8,409 bases of DNA, taken from Phycisphaerae bacterium (GTDB lineage: Bacteria > Planctomycetota > Phycisphaerae > UBA1845). Positions 1 to 7,000 of this stretch are shown in pieces; the first letter of the stretch is position 1; each line of letters opens with the position of its first letter. Location of the stretch: positions 1 to 8,409 of the forward strand of contig JAJDDU010000455.1 of the NCBI GenBank assembly GCA_029260155.1. Reading direction: 5' to 3'. The notes beneath the pieces are model-generated. The model saw only the letters and a list, made by a program, of their open reading frames with translations, was not told the origin of the DNA and searched no databases. Made by a program: the position numbers and the translations under genes.

Positions 1-798
1 CTGTTTCCGCGCCTGCTGTGTGGCCTTGGCGAGTTCCTCGGCCGGCAGGATGAACTGAGTCGCAATTAGAGCCATGGAACCAGCGGCGTCATCACCGTCT
101 TCATCGGGCTGCCGGATCAGGAAACCAGCGAACATGCCGTCCTCCGCAAATACCGGTCCGGAGCCGCCGGCGGCCACGAGCAACGATCGCGGTGCCGTGA
201 TCATTCCGCTAACGCTTCCATCTATCACCACTGAAGCTCGATTGAAGCGCTCCTGCATCCGAACGATGGTGAAGTACATGTCGCCGACCCGAAGCTCGGA
301 TGAATCGCCCAGGTGAAGGTACGGGAAAGTCCGCCCTTTCGCGTCCGTCACCTGAAACCACGCCAGGTCGAGTTCGGAATCTCGTGCGACGAGGCGCGCC
401 TCGTTTTCCTCAGCTTCATTGCCGATGATGATTCGATAGTCGCCGGTCTTGTGCTTTGGCTTGGGCATTTCCATCCCAGGCGGACCACCCATCATCTTGA
501 ATTCCATGCCACCCATCGGATCGAGGGATGAGTTGGCGATGACGACCAGACCTTCGGCGTTGACCAGTACACCGGCGACTTCTTTCTGAGATGTGCTCTC
601 CTGGCCGAAGAACTCCTCCGTGGCGACGAACTTGAGCGTTACGATAGCCGGGGCATACTTTTCGCGGAGCTGCTGTATGCGTTCGCGCCGTTCGGCTTGG
701 TGTTTCGTTTTGAACGCCTGATAGTCCACATCAGTGGCTACGGTCGGTGCCGCCACCAGCAAGGTTGCAAGTACCGCGCTACCAAAAACTTGTCGCAT
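1..798 (-). CDS. Secreted trypsin-fold pseudoprotease, HtrA-like, C-terminus beyond the window
   Basis: The frame stays open from the start codon to the window edge (266 residues visible), so the C-terminus is missing. An N-terminal signal peptide (hydrophobic stretch FGSAVLATLLVAA, likely cleavage after TVA) sends it out of the cytoplasm. A charged helix follows, then a trypsin-like fold that tracks the HtrA protein encoded just upstream. Numbered from this start, the histidine position (NAH in HtrA) reads ANS with Ser90 in place of His. The Asp site is kept (SELD, Asp144) and a GGSGPV segment (Ser213) sits where GNSGGP is expected. With no catalytic His it is probably inactive, perhaps a scaffold or regulator of the protease. 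A Met/Gly/Pro-rich insert lies at about residues 95-116. The start at 798 is chosen for AAGGAAAAG upstream with about 8 nt spacing. An in-frame ATG at 819 has no clear ribosome site but gives a more basic N-terminus and remains possible. Confidence 0.85.
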   Translation of the reverse strand, partial: MRQVFGSAVLATLLVAAPTVATDVDYQAFKTKHQAERRERIQQLREKYAPAIVTLKFVATEEFFGQESTSQKEVAGVLVNAEGLVVIANSSLDPMGGMEFKMMGGPPGMEMPKPKHKTGDYRIIIGNEAEENEARLVARDSELDLAWFQVTDAKGRTFPYLHLGDSSELRVGDMYFTIVRMQERFNRASVVIDGSVSGMITAPRSLLVAAGGSGPVFAEDGMFAGFLIRQPDEDGDDAAGSMALIATQFILPAEELAKATQQARKQ

Positions 799-811
799 TT
801 GTCTTTTCCTT
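799..811 (-). promoter_or_regulatory. Shine-Dalgarno-like site deciding the start of the pseudoprotease
   Basis: On the minus strand AAGGAAAAGACAA directly precedes the ATG at 796-798, giving an AGGA core with about 8 nt spacing. The alternative ATG at 817-819 is preceded by GGGACTAATCACT, which lacks a good AGG/GAG core. The site lies inside the reading frame if the upstream ATG is used. Confidence 0.5.
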
Positions 812-824
812 TTGTTCATAGTGA

Positions 825-2921
825 TTAGTCCCAGTCGGGCTGCAGAAACAAGAATCGAGTCTCAATGCCGCGCAGAACCAGCATTCGCAGTGTTTCCGGT
901 TTCGTTTCTTTCGCGGATTTCAGAGCCGCGGCAAAACCATCGACATCAAGAACGACTCGCTCGCCGATCTGCAAGACAAGGTCGTCGCTGCGAAGATGAC
1001 CGACACCGCCCCAGCCTCCAGCTTCGACTTCAGTGACAATGACGCCACGCGTACCTGTTCTCCAACGATTCTTGGCGACGTCGAAGAATGTCACATCTCG
1101 CACTTCCACATCGAAGTCTCGGTCTTTGACGTGACGTGCTTCGTCCGCTCGCTCCGGTGTTGCCAACAACTGCGAACTGAGCGTTTGTATCTTGCCGTCC
1201 CGCACAACGTGGATCGCGACGGTATCGCCGACGCTCATCCGCCTCAGCGCCATGACAAAAGTGCTCTTGTCCTTGGCGCCACGAGGACGAAGCTTCATAT
1301 CGTCTATGGACGTGATGACGTCGCCGACCATCAGGCCGATCGGTGCGGCCGACGCTTGCTCGTACACGCGCACAATGCGAAAGCCCTCGGCGCTTTCCGT
1401 GCCTGCGAGCTTGGCCACTGCGCGGCTGAGAGGCTGAACCTCGACGGGCAGCCACGGTTTATCGAGTTCGTTCGGGCGCTGATCGCGTTCCTCCTCGCGC
1501 GGCAAAATGACGGTGAGATAGCGTCCACCCTCCCGTTCAAACTCAACGAGGATCCCGCTGGATGTTGCCACGCATTCCTCAATCGCGCTCTCAAATGCAG
1601 CGAGGTCGACGATTCGGTGACCGCCAACAACCCTGACAACGTCCCCAGTTTCCAGTGGCGGTTTGGCGCGAACGGCCGGTCCCCCTAGAGCTACGCTGGT
1701 CACGAGGACACCCTCTTCATTCGGAAGACGCCGGTTTCTAGCCATGCGCTGCGTCATGCCGCGAAGCGTCACACCCCAACTTTTCACGGCGAGTCTCGGC
1801 CCCAAGTCTTTCTCATACTTCTCTGTGACGAGTTCGGTCTCGAAGGTCTTCTCGTCACGCTCGAAACTGATCTTCAGATTCGAGCCGATCGGCAGATCAC
1901 TGAGGTGCCGGCGAAACTCCGGCATCTGATCGCCGTGAAGGACTGTGAACGGTTTGTCGTCAATAGTGAGAATGAGATCGCCGGGGCGAAGGCCGGCCGT
2001 TGCGGCGGGCGAGTCTTCGACAACGGAGTTGACGAGCACACCACGTTCATGTGCGGTCGAGTGAATCGGCTTGAACTTCAATCCGACGAAGCTGCGAATC
2101 ACCTCGCCGTGATCGATGAGTTGCCTTGCAACATCTTTGACGATGTTGCTGGGGCTTGAGAATCCCATATCGCCGCCGAATGGCATCCCCCGTGTGTTAA
2201 CGCCGATGATTTCGCCTTTCAGGCTGACCAGTGGCCCACCCGAGTTACCAGGGGCGATGGCGGCGTCATGTTGGATCCAGCGGTAGTAGGAACCCGTCGG
2301 CTGATCACGATCGAGAGCCTGTTCGTAATCGGCGTCGTCCTCGAAGAAGTTGGACAACAGCCGTTTGTCACTGTTCACGATGCCGAAGGACATCGAATGA
2401 GACATACCCCAAGGCGCCCCCATGGCCAGCACCGGGTCGCCGATTTCGACGTCATCGGAATCGCCGAACTGCGCCACCTTGAAATCCGCATCTTCGCCTA
2501 GTTCGCGCGGGTCGAACTTCAGTACGGCGATATCGGAAAGAGGGTCTTCGCCGACGAGTTTGGCTTCAATCTCGGTCTTGTCCGCAAGGATGATCTTGAA
2601 CTTCGCGCCATCCATGGACACGTGAGCATTGGTGACGATGTGCCCTGCCTCAGAGACGATCGTCCCGCTGCCACCATGGCGCGTCAGTCTGGCTCGACCG
2701 TCTTGATGCGCTTCAGTAACCGTGACGATGCTGACGACCGCGCCGAAAACGCGGTCCCGGGCCCAAGCCACACTACTCGGTGGAACGAGCGTCTCGCGCC
2801 ACCGAACTTGTGGATTCTGCTCCAGAGCGTTCGGTGACTGCGCGGTGGCCGGCACGACCAGACAATACGCGCTCGGCAACCCGAGTAATAGAAGAAGCAT
2901 ACGGTAGTTAAATGCGATCAT
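825..2921 (-). CDS. Secreted HtrA/Deg-type serine endoprotease with about four PDZ-like domains
   Basis: Periplasmic or envelope serine protease/chaperone of the trypsin-like S1C (DegP/DegQ/HtrA) class, expected to degrade or hold misfolded exported proteins. The signal peptide covers about residues 1-27 (hydrophobic MLLLLLGLPSAYCLVV, likely cut near ATA-QS). The protease domain is about 50-265, with the full triad visible: His100 in TNAHVS, Asp130 in PLSDIAVLK and Ser227 in APGNSGGPL. PDZ-like domains follow at about 275-365 (AGLRPGDLILTIDD), 380-475 (LETGDVVRVVGGHRI), 488-585 (GLMVGDVITSIDD) and 600-690 (LRSDDLVLQIGERVV). Typical DegP-type proteins are about 450-475 residues with two PDZ domains, so the C-terminus is extended. 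The start is supported by GAGGAA 6-7 nt upstream of ATG. It ends only a few bases before the pseudoprotease gene, so the two are probably cotranscribed. The SAYC segment is a poor lipobox, so lipidation is unlikely. I cannot say which Deg subfamily it belongs to. Confidence 0.95.
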   Translation of the reverse strand: MIAFNYRMLLLLLGLPSAYCLVVPATAQSPNALEQNPQVRWRETLVPPSSVAWARDRVFGAVVSIVTVTEAHQDGRARLTRHGGSGTIVSEAGHIVTNAHVSMDGAKFKIILADKTEIEAKLVGEDPLSDIAVLKFDPRELGEDADFKVAQFGDSDDVEIGDPVLAMGAPWGMSHSMSFGIVNSDKRLLSNFFEDDADYEQALDRDQPTGSYYRWIQHDAAIAPGNSGGPLVSLKGEIIGVNTRGMPFGGDMGFSSPSNIVKDVARQLIDHGEVIRSFVGLKFKPIHSTAHERGVLVNSVVEDSPAATAGLRPGDLILTIDDKPFTVLHGDQMPEFRRHLSDLPIGSNLKISFERDEKTFETELVTEKYEKDLGPRLAVKSWGVTLRGMTQRMARNRRLPNEEGVLVTSVALGGPAVRAKPPLETGDVVRVVGGHRIVDLAAFESAIEECVATSSGILVEFEREGGRYLTVILPREEERDQRPNELDKPWLPVEVQPLSRAVAKLAGTESAEGFRIVRVYEQASAAPIGLMVGDVITSIDDMKLRPRGAKDKSTFVMALRRMSVGDTVAIHVVRDGKIQTLSSQLLATPERADEARHVKDRDFDVEVRDVTFFDVAKNRWRTGTRGVIVTEVEAGGWGGVGHLRSDDLVLQIGERVVLDVDGFAAALKSAKETKPETLRMLVLRGIETRFLFLQPDWD

Positions 2922-3001
2922 CGCGAGTTCCTCGTCGTCAGTGGTCTTCCGGCGTTCAGTCAGCCGCTATACGGTGGTTTAGACGCTGCTGATGACGCTT
3001 G

Positions 3002-3015
3002 CCCTTCGCGAAGGG
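3002..3015. promoter_or_regulatory. Perfect 14-bp palindrome upstream of the protease operon
   Basis: CCCTTCGCGAAGGG is its own reverse complement and lies 81-94 bp upstream of the protease start codon. It could be an operator for a dimeric regulator or a small leader hairpin (5-bp stem, CGCG loop). Position and symmetry are seen; function is inference, and such palindromes also arise by chance in GC-rich DNA. Confidence 0.3.
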
Positions 3016-3209
3016 ACAGACCGCAGCCCGGTGGGACGAACAGCGGCGGCGGCGTGACGGATACTTGAGCGTCGCCGACACCGCAGCGTCCAGGACGCGT
3101 GAAGCCCGTGGCCTCGGCACGATTCGCGATCTGTGTGTCTTGCACGGCCACACCTGTCAGATCCGCGACGGTGATCTGGCGTCCGTTACGCATCCGCGCT
3201 CCACGAGGA

Positions 3210-3256
3210 CCTGGGGAATCGTAGGACAGCCCAGGGGATGGGGGCATTCTCCCTGG
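3210..3256. repeat. Overlapping inverted repeats that can form mutually exclusive hairpins
   Basis: CCTGGG (3210-3215) is complementary to CCCAGG (3230-3235). The shifted middle segment CCAGGG (3231-3236) is also complementary to CCCTGG (3251-3256). The middle block can therefore pair with either flank but not both, as in attenuator-like switches. No U-tract or start codon is placed to make the regulatory reading strong. Confidence 0.3.
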
Positions 3257-3354
3257 TCGCGTCACGCATCTGGTTCCGGCGATGATGGCGTAACGGCTTG
3301 CGGGCGCGGCGTTGAGTGCATGGGGAACCGGTCACCGCTTTCGGAATCGAGCCC

Positions 3355-3374
3355 CCCACCGCTCAAGCGATGGG
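3355..3374 (-). terminator. Stable hairpin just after the zinc-ribbon gene, terminator-like without a U-tract
   Basis: On the minus strand CCCATCGC-TTGA-GCGGTGGG forms an 8-bp stem with one T-G wobble, beginning about 17 bases after the stop codon of the zinc-ribbon gene. The plus-strand copy would carry a C-A mismatch at that pair, so the fold favours minus-strand transcripts. The bases after it are G-rich, not T-rich, so it is not a classic intrinsic terminator. It may protect the 3' end or slow polymerase. Confidence 0.35.
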
Positions 3375-3391
3375 CCACCCTACCAAGGGAG

Positions 3392-3586
3392 TCATTTCTG
3401 ATTCAGGGGGTGGCCGCAGTTGGCGCAGAAACGGGCCATGGGGCGGTTGTGCTCCGTGCATTTGGGGCAACGGGGGGCGGGTTTGCGGGCGGCAGTGGTG
3501 AAGACGGCTAGCGTTACAACGAAGGCGCCCAGCAAGTAGTAGGCGCTCCGCGAAAAGGCCAACATGCTGTCTAGATCGTCGTGCAT
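3392..3586 (-). CDS. Small membrane-anchored zinc-ribbon protein
   Basis: A 64-residue protein with one hydrophobic segment at about residues 15-33 (SAYYLLGAFVVTLAVFTTA). A short basic linker and a C-terminal zinc ribbon follow: Cys40-x-x-Cys43 (CPKC) and Cys54-x-x-Cys57 followed by GHPL, resembling the DZANK/zinc-ribbon type whose consensus is close to CPKC...ARFCANCG. The four cysteines should hold one zinc ion. The likely topology has the ribbon at the cytoplasmic face (basic ARK after the membrane segment), but this is inference. The start has AAGG/GGTGAG 4-8 nt upstream of ATG. It is on the same strand as the protease operon but 470 bp away and followed by a hairpin, so probably a separate unit. 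Its molecular role is unknown. The gene is short, but the intact CxxC pairs argue against a chance frame. Confidence 0.8.
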   Translation of the reverse strand: MHDDLDSMLAFSRSAYYLLGAFVVTLAVFTTAARKPAPRCPKCTEHNRPMARFCANCGHPLNQK

Positions 3587-3661
3587 TAACTCACCCTTGG
3601 GTCGTTCTGGCAGCGTTTATCCTATCGTAGAGTGAGCGGGAGAAGCAAGTGGAACGTATCG

Positions 3662-3718
3662 GGGACCGCGGGAAGAGGGCACGGGGCTTCAGGACCAAGC
3701 CCTCCGCGGCAGAATCCC
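3662..3718. repeat. Nested stem-loop element in the divergent intergenic region
   Basis: Three stacked complementary pairs are visible: GGGA (3662-3665) with TCCC (3715-3718), CCGCGG (3666-3671) with CCGCGG (3704-3709), and GGGGCTT (3683-3689) with AAGCCCT (3697-3703, one G-T wobble). The inner and middle stems abut on the 3' side and leave an 11-nt bulge on the 5' side. This could be a structured leader RNA or an operator. I recognise no known riboswitch in it. Confidence 0.4.
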
Positions 3719-3787
3719 TTCATGGATTGCACATCTTTCGTGATCGACGGGCGCCCTACGATTCTCGTATCACCCGCGGGAAGCGGC

Positions 3788-3808
3788 CGTTACGCATCTG
3801 CGGTAACG
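3788..3808. repeat. Inverted repeat upstream of the giant repeat protein gene
   Basis: CGTTAC and GTAACG are perfect complements separated by 9 nt, and a further GC/GC pair inside allows an 8-bp stem with one bulged G. It lies 210-230 bp upstream of the start codon. It may be a dyad operator or a leader hairpin. The left part resembles a segment at 3184-3196 (CCGTTACGCATC shared), which may be chance. Confidence 0.3.
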
Positions 3809-4005
3809 ATTCAAACCAGTAAGTGCGTGTAGTGAATGAATTATTCCGAGAATTGTCGGGCGCGCGGTACGCAGTTGGTGTTTATGTCCTTATGGGCCGG
3901 CGAATCAGGCTCGGGTCGGACCGAGCCACGCTGGGTCACAATCGCACGCGTACGTCGGCTGGATCCTCGACGGGAACCTGGTTGGTGTCAGCTGTGCGCA
4001 ATTCT

Positions 4006-4010
4006 AGGAG
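4006..4010 (+). promoter_or_regulatory. Strong Shine-Dalgarno site setting the start of the giant repeat protein
   Basis: AGGAG lies 7 nt before the ATG at 4018-4020 and is the best ribosome site in the region. The codons that follow encode a typical signal peptide. It argues against the longer GTG-started reading beginning at 3823. Confidence 0.8.
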
Positions 4011-4017
4011 ATCGAGG

Positions 4018-7000
4018 ATGGCAGCGTTCAAGAATCGGGGTAGCGCACAACAGGTGATTGCGCGCGCAAGTGTTGTGTTGTTGCTGCTGGGCATGTCCGT
4101 CTCGCCGGTATTCGGTGCAACGGCGGGTAAGCTCAGTTTTCAGGGGTTGATCAAGGACTCCTTGGGGGATCCGATCACGGGCACCGTTGATCTGACGTTT
4201 GGCTTGTACGATGCCGAGGTCGGCGGGAACTTGCTGGACATGAACGGTGACGGTCTCCCCGATCCGTTCGCGGACATCCAGACGGTTTTGGGTGTCGTCG
4301 CGACGAACGGCATCCTTTCGACCGAGTTCGGTCCGGTCTCACCCAAGGTCTCCGGACCCGCTTTTCCCGGCCTCCCGGACACCGACCTTTGGCTGGAGGT
4401 GACCGTCGACGGCGCGCCGCTATCACGGCTCAAGGTGCCCACCGCACCGGCCGTCGCGGAGCAGCTTAACGTGCCCGGCACCTCGTTTGAAGCTGTGGTC
4501 GTTGACAAGGATACGGGCAAGGTTGGTATTGGCGGCGCACCCGACGGCTCAGCCACCGCCACGCTGCAAGTCCTGGGTTCCGCACGTGCGCTCAGTGGCA
4601 TCATCACGCCCTCGGTGTCCAGTCTTGGTAGCGGGAACTTCGATATCAAGATTGGTACGACGAAAGTCATCACCGTGGACACGGACGGACTCGTGGGCGT
4701 CGGAACCGAAACGCCGGAGGCGAAGTTTCACATCAAGGACACAATCGCCGAGATCAAGGTCGAGTCGTCCGACCCTTTGGGCAAGGCGGAAATCGTTCTG
4801 AAAGCCGGGCTAGCCCCGGAGAACTCCCAACTCTTGAGCGAGTTCAGAATCACAAAGGACGCCGGTGGGAAAACCACGTTGGACGCCGGCGACGACTTGG
4901 AACTCAAGACAGACTCCGTCGGTGAATTCACGTTCATCAAGGGTACGCAGGAGGTTGTGAAGTTCGATTCCGCCGGGAATGTCGGCGTCGGCGAGTCGAA
5001 TCCGACTGCCAAGGTGCATGTCAAGACGTCGACAGCCATGGCGGACATTAAGATCGAGACTACGAATCCGACGGGTAAGGCTGAGTTGACACTGGAGTCC
5101 GGTCCGGTCGGGTCGGTGTCCAAGTTCAGCAAGGATCCCGTGACGGGTAAGACCACGGTGGATGTAGCCGACGGCGATCTCGAAATGAAGACGTCGCCGA
5201 GCGGAAAGCACTCATGGACCAAGGGCACGACAGAGGCTGGGGTCATCGACGGGGCCGGCAACTGGGGCATTGGCGAGTCGAATCCGACCGCCAAGCTGCA
5301 CGTCAAGACGGCCACTCCGATAGCGGACATCAAGATCGAAAACGAGAGTCCGACGGGCAAGGCAGAGATTATCTTGGTGCCCGGCGGTGGGAGTTCTGGA
5401 AAGATTACCAAGGATGCCGTCCTTGGAAAGCTCATCGTGGACGCCGGCGACGACATCGAGTTCAAGGTAGGCGTAGGAAATACCCATATCTTCAAGGAAG
5501 ACACCGCAGAGGTGGCCAAGATTGCGGGCGGCAAATTCGGTGTTGGCGTGGACCCGACGGCGGGCCCTGAGAAGTTTCAGGTCGCCGGCGACACCAAGGT
5601 GACCGGCAAGGTTGACGCGACCGAACTGGGTGCGACGAACAAGATTTCGGTCGGCTTGAGTGCTCTCAACGGCATCGCCGGGGTCGCGGCGCTCGAGATC
5701 ACGGCTGACGGAATCAGCAAGACAGACGGCACGCCGTTGATCCTGGACGCTGATATTTCCTTCGAGCCGACCTCCGATTGCTGCAGCGCCCACGGCGGGA
5801 CCGGCTGCGTCGACGCCATCTGCGCGGCGGATGTCTGTTCGGAGATCCCCGACTGCTGCACCGTTGCGTGGACCCAGTCCTGCGCGGACAACGCTGTGTT
5901 CTTCTGCCCCGGCATCTGTGGTCCTAAGGACTTGGATATTAGCGGCAAGGTCCAGGCGGGTGATGGGATCGTCATAAAGAGCGCGTCGCTCGGCGAAAGC
6001 CCTGGCGGTGCTGCCGCGGGCGTTGGAGTCAAGGAGGAGTTCGGCAGGCTGGCTGCAACGACTCAAGACACGAGCGGCGCCCAGGCCACGCGCTTGGAAC
6101 TGGGCGGCGGCGGTGATGACGCGGATGTGAAGTTTAAGAGCGGCGCTGCGGGCGCCGAGTCAACCCAGATGACGATCAAGGGTGCAACCGGAAACGTCGG
6201 CATCGGTACGTCCGCGCCGGCTGACAAACTCGACGTCACAGGCGGCGGGGTTCGTATAAGCAGCTCCGCTGGTGTCGGTTCCAGCGTCGGGGTCAAGGAG
6301 GATTCCAGTAAGCTCACCGCGACGACTGAGGATACGAGCGGCGCCCAAGCCGCCCGCCTGGAAGTGGGCGGCGGCGCTGATGCTGCGGATGTGAGCTTTA
6401 AGAGCGGTGCTGCGGGCGCCGAGACACCCACGGTGACTATCAAGGGTGACGGAAAGGTCGGCATCGGGACTGCGGCGCCACTCGGTAAATTGCATGTCGC
6501 GGGTGGATCGTTGGTCATGGACAACAACCAGGCCATAAGAGTCAAGGATACAGGTGGGACTCCGAGAAATGTGCTGTTCATGAATGGGCCAACCGTAAAG
6601 GTCGTGAACGATACCACCGGCGATATTCAATTGCAGACGGCCGGGCTTGAGCGATTGACTGTTAAGACCGGCGGCAACGTCGGCATCGGCAATACGAATC
6701 CGGCCGAGGCACTGGACGTAGCCGGCAACATCAAAGCCACCGGGACGCTCAGGACCGGCAACTCCATCGTTATCGATGGCGTTACCGACACGATCACCGC
6801 GACCACCGGAACGATCGGCTTCGACAACGAGAACCTGACCACCTCGGGCATCATCGAATCCACCGTCGGCGGGTTTAAGTTCCCCGACGGATCCACGCAG
6901 ATCACCGCCGGGGGAGGCGGCGGTCCGCCGACGGGTGCTGCGGGAGGCGTACTCTCGGGAACCTATCCCAACCCATTCATGGCAGCCAACGCGGTCGCGA

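Larger units (their letters stand above)
2922..3391. other. Intergenic region between htrA-like and zinc-ribbon genes, no convincing gene
   Basis: About 470 bp separate two minus-strand genes. Open frames on both strands here translate to Arg/Gly/Pro-rich, low-complexity products with no recognisable domain, good ribosome site or signal peptide, so I treat it as noncoding. It should hold the promoter and leader of the protease operon. No convincing -35/-10 pair stands out. It contains a perfect 14-bp palindrome (3002-3015), a set of alternative inverted repeats (3210-3256), a long-range inverted repeat (3108-3113 with 3146-3151) and a hairpin just past the zinc-ribbon stop (3355-3374). A decayed gene cannot be excluded. 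Confidence 0.6.
3587..4017. other. Divergent intergenic region and leader of the giant repeat protein, no convincing gene
   Basis: The 431 bp lie between the divergently read zinc-ribbon gene and the large plus-strand gene and must carry promoters for both. A 66-residue GTG-started frame (3632-3832) has no recognisable domain and I leave it out. The frame of the large gene stays open upstream to a GTG at 3823, but this extension is basic, lacks a ribosome site and would bury the signal peptide. Two structured elements (3662-3718 and 3788-3808) are listed separately. No clear sigma-70 promoter is visible. Confidence 0.6.

Noticed and set aside
996..1688. 230-codon plus-strand frame opposite the protease gene
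   Set aside because: It lies wholly inside the HtrA gene, whose catalytic motifs and PDZ domains confirm the minus-strand frame.
2955..2990. TATAGC as a -10 box for the protease operon
   Set aside because: Only four of six positions match and no -35-like hexamer lies at the right distance.
2960..3265. 101-codon minus-strand frame upstream of the protease
   Set aside because: Pro/Gly/Arg-rich, no recognisable motif, no good ribosome site; more likely a chance frame in GC-rich DNA.
3300..3375. Possible tRNA-like segment with a TCGATTCC string on the minus strand
   Set aside because: The T-arm stem does not pair correctly and no acceptor or anticodon arms can be formed around it.
2999..3511. 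170-codon plus-strand frame over the intergenic gap and zinc-ribbon gene
   Set aside because: Arg/Gly-rich product without a domain; it runs antisense to the zinc-ribbon gene with its conserved CxxC pairs.
3823..4017. N-terminal extension of the giant protein from a GTG
   Set aside because: No ribosome site, basic non-secretory residues before an ideal signal peptide, and a strong AGGAG site just before the ATG at 4018.
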